60,000 bases of DNA from Phoronis australis (lineage: Eukaryota > Phoronida > Phoronidae), in NCBI GenBank assembly GCA_002633005.1, contig NMRA01000032.1:292911-352910 (forward strand), given 5' to 3'. This document shows, piece by piece, positions 1-12,400 of this stretch (the first letter of the stretch is position 1; every line of letters starts with the position of its first letter). Position numbers and translations under genes: made by a program. The notes below the pieces were generated by a model. The model was not told the DNA's origin. It searched no databases and worked only from the letters and a program-made list of their open reading frames with translations.

Positions 1-407
1 AAAAGAAGGCGTTGAACCTTTTTTATTAACTTTTACTATCATTAACAGCTATACTGCAGTAAAAATGCTCCAGTTTGGAACAGTGAAAAATTAATAGTTT
101 GCTCGAGGTCAGACCTTGTACTAAATTTTAGAAATAGGCAATCCTGGTTATCCCAAATTCAAGAATTGCAATCACTAACAAATGTTCACTAATCTCTGAG
201 TCAACGTTACACATTATGAAGACGGATAAAAAGATTGCACTGGCAGCTATTTTCAGCCATTTTATGAACTGACAAATCTATTTTCAGACTTATCGTAATC
301 CGCCAAGCCTGAGTATTCCATATTATCATCTTTTTTCTAACAATGGGTGAAAATCCTTCAATGCCCAAATTAAGCAACGCTTTACAAGAAAACATTACAA
401 CACAAAC

Positions 408-497
408 CTGGTCTGTTAGACTTCCGAATGGCACCAAGTTGGGATGCAGTTTGTTTTCCTCATCAAACACTTGCCCGTGACTCCAACCTTGGTCCAT
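408..497 (-). CDS. RyR: RyR exon 56 (RyR repeat 3), last exon in the window
   Basis: 30 codons, phase 0 at both ends. Encodes [20 protein letters not shown], then [10 protein letters not shown]: the GW-x-(Y/H)G-x-x-x-DEENKxHPxLxPF core of RyR repeat 3. Donor CAG|GTTTGT. The gene continues left of the window. Confidence 0.96.
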
Positions 498-3400
498 CTG
501 CAACAAAAACAATTAAACTAAAGCTTATTCAAAAAACTCATGACAACTGTGGGAAACTGACATGTTATGACTTGCTAGTTACTTCTGTGTGGCCAAACCA
601 CCCTTCCTGGGGTGGAACTCTCCATTCTGACAAGCAATTAGGGATAAACGTACAGTTCTGCCATTCGAAATAAGACTTAGTTATTACTTGAATTTGGGCT
701 TATGATACATTTTATAATTTTAGATGCCATTAGTTAACAGTTTAAACTGAGGTATATTTTCACATGCTTAATTCCGACCTGTTCTCTCCACTTATGAGTC
801 ATTTAATATGAACAACCTGTGACGCAAAGAAGAATATTATAAGTTCCCAACCACACAGACCAGCAAGCAATAGACTTTGCCATCAATATCTGTGGAATGG
901 GTGCCACCCCCTAACCATGAGACTTTAAGTCATTCTAACGGTCTAATGATAGGCTCCAAAATAGGCTACAAACCTTCTTAACAGCCCAAGAATCATGGCA
1001 GTGTTCAGAGAACTTGGAAAGGGTCTGATCCAGGTAGCCAGGCAGTTGAACGCTGTAAATTAAAAACAATGCTTAAGTTAAAGCGATGAGTGCACACAGC
1101 TACTTGCCTAAATCTATAACAAGATCTTCACATTTTGGACTCAAAAATCTTATCCAAGTAATTAGTCGCATTCTTTGATAAATGTTCAACTAACTGTACA
1201 AAATGAACAAAACAGTTTTCAATCAAAAACGGCAACTGCAAGCGATCACTCCGCTTAATTTTAATACACGAAACAATGTTATGAGAGTATGTCAATTACC
1301 GTATATACTAAAGCCTAAGTATGTAACTATAAGTGAAACACTTGAGGGAACCGAGGAGCAAGTTCCTGAAATACTATGCGAGTCAAACTTAATGACTTAT
1401 TATGCTACCAAATGACAGACGACAGCGTGTATTCAATTTATAAAGCAAAAAGTACAAAGAATGAACAAAAACATGTAAAAAAAAAACACCGCGAAAAGAG
1501 AAAGCAACCTATGCCTAAAAGCGTTTAAGGTTAATGGTATGCAGTGCCATCAAACAAATAACAATGTCACCAGAGCTGAACACATAACATTCTTCTTCGA
1601 ACACCTTTAAACGTCCACTTACTCAGTTGTATTGACAGGTCGTGGACTGTAGGTGGTGTCTGTTATCGTGCCAACCATCTGTTGCCAGCTGTCATCTTGG
1701 CCAGACAAGGAGTAGTCAGGTGACAGGGCACAGCCAATGGCAGACAAGCAAGGCAGGGCTTTGGAGAAAAGCTCCGGATCATAAGGCTAGAATAGATAAG
1801 TCTTTCAATATTACATAGAACGATAAGAAATGTGGGTACCAAATCAATTTTTTATCCTTCTTGTGCCATACTAGTCATTATTAACACATATTTTAAATAA
1901 AAGTATGTCATGATGTGAAGTCTTGAGAAAAATCATACCTTAATCTTATCGACACTTCATTAGCATGTTTTGTAAAATGATGATAATAAGATATTTTACA
2001 AATCACGGAAATAAAATTATAAGTTCAAACTAGCTATTTGACATCTGTGACCTTCAGCCCTTACTGAGTGAGAACACAGCCTGAAAAGTTGTTCGTTAAT
2101 GATGACATCATGTTTTGCACACAACACCAGGTGTCACTGAATGTCTTTAGCAGATAAGCCAGGAAAAGTGCAAATGAAACTTTATAGTAATCATTTAACG
2201 TTAAGGTCTGCACGAGTCACTTACTTTTTGAGCGAGTGCATCAAATATGCCGCTGAACAACATCATAGTAAGCCTCTTTTCCTCTTCACTGGCCGCGTTC
2301 AAACCTCCCAAGCCAATCACGTGATAGTACGAGCTGCAACGCTCATAATGAAAAGTCAAAACCTGCAGATACAATGGTAAACAATTAAAAAGTGGCTGAC
2401 AAGAAACAGATAAAATAATCCAGAGACACTACCTCGTAAATAGCAAATGAATTTACACAAATTTTCATAAAACAACACACACACGCGCGCGCGCTTGCGC
2501 GCAAACACGCTTTTAACGATAAGAAATCTAAAGAGGTCCATTCCTTCTTTAAACTATGATACATTATTGGTTTTACAGACGAAAAAAACGCATTTGAATA
2601 AGATAGACTTCTTGAAGTTATTAGCTTTGTCCAAAACTATAAAACAACAAAAATCCATATGTTTTACAATTTCATTACAAAATTGCAAATATTTATAAAA
2701 TATTCAGCCGTTTATCGCATGGGGCTTAACCCATAATGCTGCAACCACGGCAGGTAGCAGGTTCAATTATGCACCAAATCTTAAAATTTCAGAAAATCTT
2801 TTTTCTCGCCTTTAATGTTCTTTTAAAGCATTCAATAATGTACAGAAACACTGAGCATATGTTATCACACCACAGTTCACAAACATGCATTATTTCTGAT
2901 GTCTCTTAACGAGGCATTAAACCTATGCTTTTCGTCGAAAAAATAAGTTTCTATTTAGGTCACTTACCATTAGTTGTTCCTTTGTCAAAATAGTTGTGAT
3001 TCCTGGACTTGGAACAAACTGAGATTTCGTTATTTCTTCAACCAAAGTCATGAAACTTTAGCTTAGTTGGAAGAAATAACAGCCTGTCAGTTGATTCCGA
3101 CCCCAGCGACCACTTCAAAACTGAATAAAGAACACAACAACAGAACGCTAAGAGACCTTAATCAAAACTTAATTTTTGACAGAAAGCTTTAATGATGTAA
3201 CAGCACAGAAAGTTCACAATTAAAGGAATACACAAACAAGTTTGTGCCCACTTTTACTCCTTACAATTTAGCCAATATAACTACACATTATACAAATCAC
3301 ATCTCACCCTGAGTGGAACAACTGTATTTTCCGTTAGTGCAGGCACGTCATACACCAGTTTACGCAACAACTTTGTCATCATGGGAGGACGCATTTGGCT

Positions 3401-6400
3401 AAAAAGGAAAAAAGCATCGTTAGGGGTTGCAATTGTCTTCTAATGAATTGTTACTGGCACATCTTATAAATTTGCGTGAACATACTGGCAGTAGTTTGGC
3501 GACAGTGGATATAACTCGATGTGATAATGACTGCTCTGAAAACAAAGCCCCACAACAGTTCACACTCATATGGCAGACCAGTGAAATTTTGTTTTGTCGA
3601 ATTTCAAAACAAAATTAATTTTTCAGGAAATTTACTTGCTTTAGCCAATTTCTACATTATAGCTGTCGCCAACATTTGACAATAATTTTTTAGTGTTTGT
3701 AGCAATGGGGTTAACCCCTGAAAAATAGAAAAGGAAATTTAAAGTAACTGTTTTTGTCCCAAATTGAAGAATTTTTACCGCAGACATGCTGATCAGATAA
3801 CTTTATAGCACTGTTGTGGCAACTGATTGAGAGCTGCTCTTGGGATGAGGTGTACATGACGGTCAGTGTGGCGTGTACTTCAACCCAAATTCATCCTTGC
3901 ACTCTGTGATGTTTGACTTAAAAAATCTGATTAGTTTACCACAATTGTCCACTCACATGAAGTGCCACTTACTCACCATAACATAAACCAAAATCATAAT
4001 CAAAGTTCTTGGTTATTTCGTTATTAATAAATGGCTTACAGTTGTGATAAATTTCTTTTTATGAGTGCCCTTTAGTAGCTAAGCCAATTTAAAGACCACA
4101 AACAGAAGCTTGTTTCCTCACCCGGTCAGTGCGATGATAAAGTCGGACACTGTGCTTAACTGACCCTTTGTCAGACTTTTACACTTGGACAGTCGGTAGG
4201 CAGTGTTGAGGGTGGAATCCAGCAAGGCTGACATGTGGTCGGCATCAGCGAAGAAGTGGGCGTGGCTTGTAAGCAGTGGCAGGACCGAGTTGCACAGATA
4301 ACGATTAAGCGCCAGCGCCATGTCACTTTCTGAGGCACCACTTTGCTGCAACAAAAAAGTTGGCAATCCTTTCATCCAGCCATTGGCTGTTTTAATTTAA
4401 AGCGCGGCAATAAACTGCCTGCCACAACAAAAACCATCTTTTGACTTAGTAGACCACAGTTATGAAATTGGTGTCAAATCGTTCCTTAGACAAACTCCAG
4501 GTGATTTCAGGACTTTTACGGAACTAAGTTTGTTATTGGTTGAGACAAGGCTCTACCAGCTGCCCTTATCAAGGCGTGTCGTTTTATGAGACAAGCATAT
4601 CTATTTCTTTGTAAATCCATAAATCACTTCTCATCCGAGTAAGGAACAAAAAGAGAGACAAACCTTATAGCAATATTTGGTGTAAATCGAACTTCTTGCA
4701 CAGTATTTGGGTTTACAGCCACTTGAATTCAATTGCAATATCTGCACGAAGAGTGATGATACACTGTCCAGTGGCAGACTGGACAATGGAGTTTTATGAG
4801 TCAACAAAAAATTGATGAAAAACAACAAAAGGATTTTTTCTTTCACGATAAGTACAACAAATGTGTCTAACAAAAGGACTCGTATGATTTCAAATGCAGC
4901 ACAAGGAAGCAATACCACAGGTAGACACTTGCTCTGGGTAATCACTAGACTCCGTTTTGTGGAGTAGGGAAGTGAGATGACCAGATTTGATCTACCTGGG
5001 AATCATTGGGTTATACGGCACTGAGCACAGGCTTACGTGAGACAGAAGAACATTATATTACTCATACTATGTAGAATATTAGAAACTACGAATTGTGATA
5101 AAACGAAATATAAGGAATGTTAAAGATTTGGTAACTTGTGAGTTTTAGTCAACGAGAATTGCCTGGCATTAAAAAAATTTATCCTCTGGACATTTTCAAC
5201 TCACACTGTCGAGCGTAGCCGCAGCTCTCAAATCAGGCAAGAAGCCATCTTCCAGCAGTCTGAAGAATGTTTCCTGGTCAGGTACTCCGTAGACTCTCTC
5301 AAGGAATAGAACAATGGACGCCTTGTGCAGGGGAAGCAGACCCGGGGGTAAGATTTCACCACCACTACCACCATCTGCAAGTGGGGCAAATTCACCATTA
5401 AATATTATTTAAGTGTAAAATTATTTAATATAAGCTACACTGACTTTACATGCGTTTCCTCATTATCATGTTGTTCATTCCCTCAGTACACGTGACCCTA
5501 ACTGGCATTCTCCTACTGATCTAATAGTATGACGTATGATTTCCACCACATGGGGCTTCATAGGCTAAGGGCACCATGTGACTAGTACCCTAAAGCAGAC
5601 GTACTGTCATTTCACTTAAGCGCCACCTAGTAGTGAATTTCAAGCACCCGAATAACAGGTGCAGTGTGTAAATCTAGGCTAGAGCTGAATTACCTACCTT
5701 CGTCTACTGACGGCGGCTGTATTGGCAAAATGAACCTCAATCCAAGCACTCCTTCTAAATCTGACATAGAGACAAGACTCCTCAAGATGGCACGCGCTCG
5801 CACAGAGTCACTCTTCCCAATCTTAATCACGTCTGCTTCTGGTGCGCATCGACCAAGCAGGTCACAAAGACCAGCGTAGAAATTCAAGATGGCGCCTCCC
5901 ATGTCTATGTAGTCCTCGTCGTCGGTTGGTGGCAAGGAGGAGAAGTTGTACTTGCTGTTTGAATAAAAGAGGAAATGCAAATTAAGTCACGTGAATTTTA
6001 AGTTTGTAATTATACATCATGCAGTGATTAGGTAAACAGTCAAATCATAACCTGCTAGCCGTCACCCCCAAACCCATTCTGAGTCCATCTTGACAAATTG
6101 ATAAAACACGATGGGGACTGGCAGACACTAGAAATTTTGACGTAAATAAGCCCTGAATGCAACACCTTCCGCTAAACTTTTATAAAAATTGCACAATGCT
6201 CAGCCGGTTTCCACCTATAGTTTTAGTCCTAGTCGAGAACAGCCTGAGCAGTATTAACTTGCCGTGACAGGGCCCTAAGACATGGTATTCTGCATGCTAT
6301 CAAGTCACAAACTAATAACAATGAATTAATAACAATCAAAGCATTTAACAGTATCGCCCATTAAATAAACATACTAGATTAACCACCGACTAAAACTAGG

Positions 6401-9400
6401 TAGTAAAACTAACACACTCACCACTGGGGATCAGTAGAAAACATTATGTATTCATCATCACAGGCCAGGTTAATGGAACTAAACAGACAACATAAAGATG
6501 GGTCTAACAGCATGCCAACACACAGGACAGGAGTGAAGGATGTGCCCCGGGTTCATGGGAGTATCTTGCACACTGAGGTTCAGAATGTAAGTACCGGAAT
6601 CAGGACAGAATTTACTTGGTCAATGTTTTTATCAATACCTTGAACAGTGAAAAGAATGTGAACTATTGTCACGCTTGAACATCCTTCAATTTTGTCATAC
6701 TAGATGTGTAACAGCATTGTTACAAATCATCAGTGTTTTGCAACACTTAGAAATTGAGATTTAAAAAACCTCATGCTTTTACGCATTATTTCCATATTTT
6801 TTGTCTTTCTTTAATATCTAAAAGAAACGAGTATCGGTATCAAATTTGCAGTATCAATATCGATATCACTCTGTCTAGTATTTAACAAAAGACCAAGCGG
6901 TATTTTAGGCACACATGTGAGTACTTCATGTGGGGTAATAACCGGTGAGCTGGGGTCTACTAGCAGAAACTTAGAAACAAAATCAACAAATTTTACTCTA
7001 TTAGAATAACAACCATGATGGTACACAACAGATATTTAAATAAGAAATGATGAATGTGACAACATTTATAGGAATACTCAGAAAAAGTCAGCTGAGAATC
7101 GTACAGATCGTACCTTTCAGCAGGTTTGGTTTTTCTGGGTGAACAAAAAAGCTGGTATTACAACTATGCAGCCATCTCACAACAAAGTCATTCCTTACAC
7201 CAAGCAAAAACATGGCACAGGCAACACTACCGTCTGTCTAACAGGCATTATCTTCAACCAACAAAGACTCAACTCAGTTAAATGCATCATTTAACAGTAT
7301 CTAATTCAATAACATTAGATAAAAGATCAACATTGCTATGAACTTTGAAAACTTGTCAATCAAGGTATCAATTATTACTAATGACATTTTCAAAAATGTA
7401 CAAAATACACTTTTTAGACATAACTCCTCCCCTCAGACAGAGTACTTCAAAAATAAACTAAACCGTCTAAATGAATATATTTTGTTATTTCTTTGCTAAC
7501 AGGTTCATTAGCGAGAAAATTACGTCTTAATCACACTTTTTTTGCATTTCCACAGCACAGTTAGTGGTTTATAAACAATACACATCAATCATCATACCCC
7601 ACAGACACCCTTACCCGTACCTCTGCGTAAGATAATGGGGATCATCTTCCTCTGTTGCCGCCAAATAGGCCGACGTCTCTCCATCTTTGATGGCAGCAAT
7701 CTGCTTTGACATGCGAATACCAGCCTTCATAGCCTTCAGCAGGCCCCCGCCCTCACCACTCTCGCCCCTCAGTGCGGGGCCGAGGCACTCAGGGCGACGA
7801 ATTAGCAGTCTCACCACGAGGTTAGCATTCTCTTCAACACTCTCGCCTGAAACACGCAAAGGGATCACTATGCTGTACATATTGTACATTGAAAATATTT
7901 CAATATGACTAAGGGTAAATATTTAAAAATGATGTTCAGATTACAAAATGTAATTCAAAGTGTAGTCTAAAAAGTAATAACCCAGAAGACAATGAAGTGT
8001 GCAAAACGATGTTCACAGTTTCGTAAATGGTTGTATACACAACCAATTATCTTACACCAAATAGATTCCGAGTTTATACCACAAAAATCAAATTACGTAG
8101 CGTTTGAAAACTTTCCAAAACCCACAAATGAATGCTCTCCATTAAACACAGTTAACATATCATACCATTGACCCAGACACAAAATCTGAAAAAGTCTAGG
8201 TATCTCTCCCCCTCCACAGGGTCCCAGCCGATGTCCGGGTAGCCCTTAGCCAGTAACTCTGCGTTAGTGGTAAGTCCAGCCCTGGACAGATAGATGGCGA
8301 TCTTTTCCAGGTGAGACTCTCTCAAGGCGAGGGCCAGTTCATTGTTATCCATAAGGGACGAGTAAGCTACATCCAAAGGACACGAACCTCGAAGGGAGGG
8401 ACGGACTGGAAACATAGAAGCCATAGAGCTTGAAAATGACTCGTAAAAGAAGACTCAATTCAAGTGCCAATCTAATTCATTCATTATTGGTCCCAATGTG
8501 ACGTGTCTCAATAATCTCGTCAAACCCTGATGGAAACGAGAAAGATTGCTATCATGTTGCATGAAACAGTTTCCGTTACCAAGAAATTGGTATAGCACAT
8601 GGACAAAGCCAATAAGAACAGATTTTGCTACAAACTTTGAGTTGCAAAACATCTGCTTTAACGGAAATACTTTACTGTTCAGCTAAAGGTGCAAAGGTGA
8701 GTATAACTTTTGATACCCTAAGTACAGCAGCAGTCTTCAACAAGAAAATGACGAGTTTCGTAAATTTCATCTGGTTTCGCTAAAGATATGTCAAAAACCC
8801 AAAAGGAAAATTCAAATATCAGCCATTTTTGCTTTGAAATTTCATCAACTTACGAAGAGAAGAAATTCTGTCGACGTTTTAGGAACACTAAGCGTTACTT
8901 TTTCAAGGTTAATCAAAATTTGAAAGCACTGACTGGTAGTTGTATTCTAGACTGACTCTTGCAGAAGTTACCTAATAACATATTGCTGTTCTCCAGTAAA
9001 TAGGTCAGGTGATCAAACATGGCTTTTTGGTTGCGACGACTGGTGCGACAGAAATAACACAGGAATCGGCAGCACATGACTACCATGTCGGCAGCATCAC
9101 CGCTGGTCGTCTGCTCCGTTGACTGTTTGGAAGCAGCAGCTGAGATCAATGACTCTCTGAAAGAAGGTGAAAATGTTACACAAACAACATACAACATCAT
9201 GTGACCAGCATTATCATTTGCAATCTGCCATGTCACATGTTATATCAATTTTAAATAAACACATAACTTATGGTAATCGTAATTTCCTCCAAAAAAGTTT
9301 ACTTTGTATCAATCATACCTTCTGGCTGAAGAGGCAGTTACCTCCCCTGATGCCGCAGCATTGGCTGACTGTTGCTGTGCTTTGTTCAATGTGTTCACCA

Positions 9401-12400
9401 TCAGCTGCATCACTGTCTCGTGAACACACAGCGCCCTCATCAGGTCAGGATGTTGGAAGAACACTTTGTTGTCCATCAGATCTCTGTAAGAGATGGGTGT
9501 GTACATTAGCTACTTACAGGGAGGTCATGACAGGCATAGCAGGGGGGGGACAACTGCTAAAAGTCACACAAGATGTACACTAAATCATTATTTCACTACT
9601 ACAAAGCTAAATTTCAAGTTTCACAAACCACCAAATAAAGCGTTTTGTATGCTCAAGCAAATAGAAATTATAAGCACCATGCAAAGTCATTGTTTTGGTG
9701 GTTTTTGTAATTAATTTTTATGTCAAAAGGTATGATTGTTATCGAAGTTGTACTGTCCGATAATTAAGTGTCGAGGCAGTGCCCGTCCTTAACTAAGGCC
9801 TCACCTCAGGCTATTCTTGACCAATTCTTCTTCGTCGGCATCCACCTGAACTTTGAGCAGTGACCGAATCTTACACAAGGGTTTGAGCAATGCGTTGATA
9901 TCGTCGATGCTTTTAGGACTGACCACATAGGCTTTCTCAAGGGATTTCAGTAACTGGAAACACGACCTCGATTTCAAAATATTTTCCAAAGTTAAGAAAA
10001 TTAAACAATGAAGTCTAGAAACAGAACTTTTGATTCAACTTAATATATTCTTCAAGACATGACATGTGAAAAATAAATAATCTTTGTTGGAGAACAGCAC
10101 AAACTCAATTAAATTATGAAGAAATTATCCCCAACAAATATTATGAACTTGTAATACAAAAATTGCATGCTGAATAAGTTTTGTGATTTCTTAATAACTT
10201 TGTTTAGTGTTTCTGACAGCCTGAGACTCCCTTACCTCTCCCAGTCCATCATATTGGCGGAACAACAGACTGAACATTTCTCGCACAAGGCTCTGATCTA
10301 CGATATAGTCCTCTGTAGCCCACTTGATCACAGTGTGAGATATCAGCTTCTGCATAGAGTCTAGAATCAAGGGAAGCACACTCTCACTCAAAAAAAGATT
10401 ATCGTTCTTAAGGCTGAAAAATGCATTTTTAAGATTATTGTTGGATGGGACTTTTTGAATTTCAAAGTTGGTAGCTTTGACCAGCAGCTATCAACAATAA
10501 AATCAGTACTGGTAATTGTTTCTTGATTTTATTTCCAAGTGACAATTATTGCAGCTGTTTTCTGCCAGACATTAATGCCGATGACTCTGCCACCTATTGA
10601 GTGAGATACATAGCTCACTCAACGCAGGATTTGACAGCGCCCGCGAAGGTCCATGGTTTGAGTCTGCGCCACGGCTATTCTCAGAAAATCACTTTTCTCA
10701 CCAATAATACGACAGTAACGCAGAGAGCTAAAATCATCACAAATAAGACATAACTGAACGGAGGTTGGATCATTTAAACTGTCAATGCATCCACCGAACT
10801 TCAATGTTTAAAACATCAACCTTTGAAAGAGACCGCTTACTGGTTTAAAAATTCCACCTTGTTCAGATCAGTAGCAATATTGGAATCATGATTACTGGGC
10901 ATACGTTAAATTGACAGACGACTTTTGCTAAAGACTGAACTCAATAACAGGTGATAAATATTCAATGGATGGAGATAGTAAAAAAATCTTTCTTTTTAAT
11001 GTCTGGATACATTAGAGCAGCAAACAATTTACCAGCACGGAGCATTCGTTTTATAATTAAGGATCCACGTGATAAGCCAAATGTATACAATTTTACAGGG
11101 TTCTCACTTCCCAGCAAATGTCATTTTATGTGTAGGCAATACCCTGTATGACTTCTTTTTCTTCTCAAACAACCACCACACAGAAAACGGTAATTTCTTG
11201 AATAAATACCCAATTTCCCCTCCTCATTCTGACTGGTTTGGTCTACATCAGGCTTCTTAGGGGGCAGCACCAGCTGGAGTAGTGACTGTTGCCAAGTCTT
11301 AGTTGGTTCTTCCGGCTCTTCTTCTTCCTCCTTAAAATGACCATTTTAACAACTAAAGTTTCAAAACATTAGTCCTTTTAACTTTGTGAGATTTATGTAA
11401 AAACTACTCGGATGAAAACGTCCCACTTAGCATTATAAAACCATCACTCGTTCAAATCTTGCTATTGCCTTCTCAGGATTTGAAAAATATCACAGAGACT
11501 AAAAATTCTCAGTCAATAATCCATATAACAAAATAAATTGCTAATTCTCAAGGATATCTGTCAGATATTCCTTGAATTCAAGAGCAGTGACCAGTTAAAC
11601 ATGCTCAAAATACTAAGCAGTTTATTGAGTGGTTTTAGCTTTACCAACTGATTGTCACGCTGCAACCGTGGGGCAGCAGGTTTGATTCCACGCCGATCTC
11701 ATAAAAAAATTTTCTTGCTAATAATATGACTTTAAGTGATGCTTAGTGACGTTTTCGGAATGCTTTCACTATGATAGAGTGGATAGTGGTTGGAGTTAAT
11801 GAAATTTTGCAATTGATACAATAACGTTAGTTTATGAATTTTGTAAACGTTTTCAGGTTGATTGCTATGAGTTGCAATTTTGATAAACATTTTTCAAAGT
11901 ATATTCTTGCACTTCAGAAACTTTTGACCTGACTGCTAGTTTACAGCATGTTACTTTTTTACCAGCATATTTCTGCTATAATCACAATTGTATTTTCATC
12001 CCTTTTAGTAATGAAACAATGGATATGTTGTTAATATAATGCAAGTATTTTGTTCATCCCTTTGGCGCAACATCCTGCAGCCACTACAGTCAGTGTAGGC
12101 CTCCAACTAACCCTCAACAGGCACTGTTTGCTACAACATTAAAAGAGCTGTAATGCTCGACTATACCTTCTTCTCCACACCGCTATGCATCAGAAGGTTG
12201 TCATGGAAACCCTGTAGAGCCTGCTGCAGAGAGCTGGGACAAGGGCACTTACGTCCCTCTCGCATTCCGTCTTCAGACTCCTCTTTAAACATCAGAAGGT
12301 ATCGCATCTACAAAGACAAGAGTCGTAACATTTATCAAACAATTATCTGTCACAATCAAAATCACTTCTAATACACAAAACTTTTTAAGATCTTCATAAC

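Larger units (their letters stand above)
10361..12166 (-). other. Introns flanking exon 42
   Basis: Introns 10361-11209 and 11331-12166 hold two of the SINE-like copies (10430-10735 and 11620-11740). Exon 42 itself is listed separately. Confidence 0.7.

Noticed and set aside
11620-11740. tRNA gene at the B-box-like GGTTTGATTCC
   Set aside because: No complete cloverleaf can be drawn, and related degenerate copies elsewhere show it is a SINE head.
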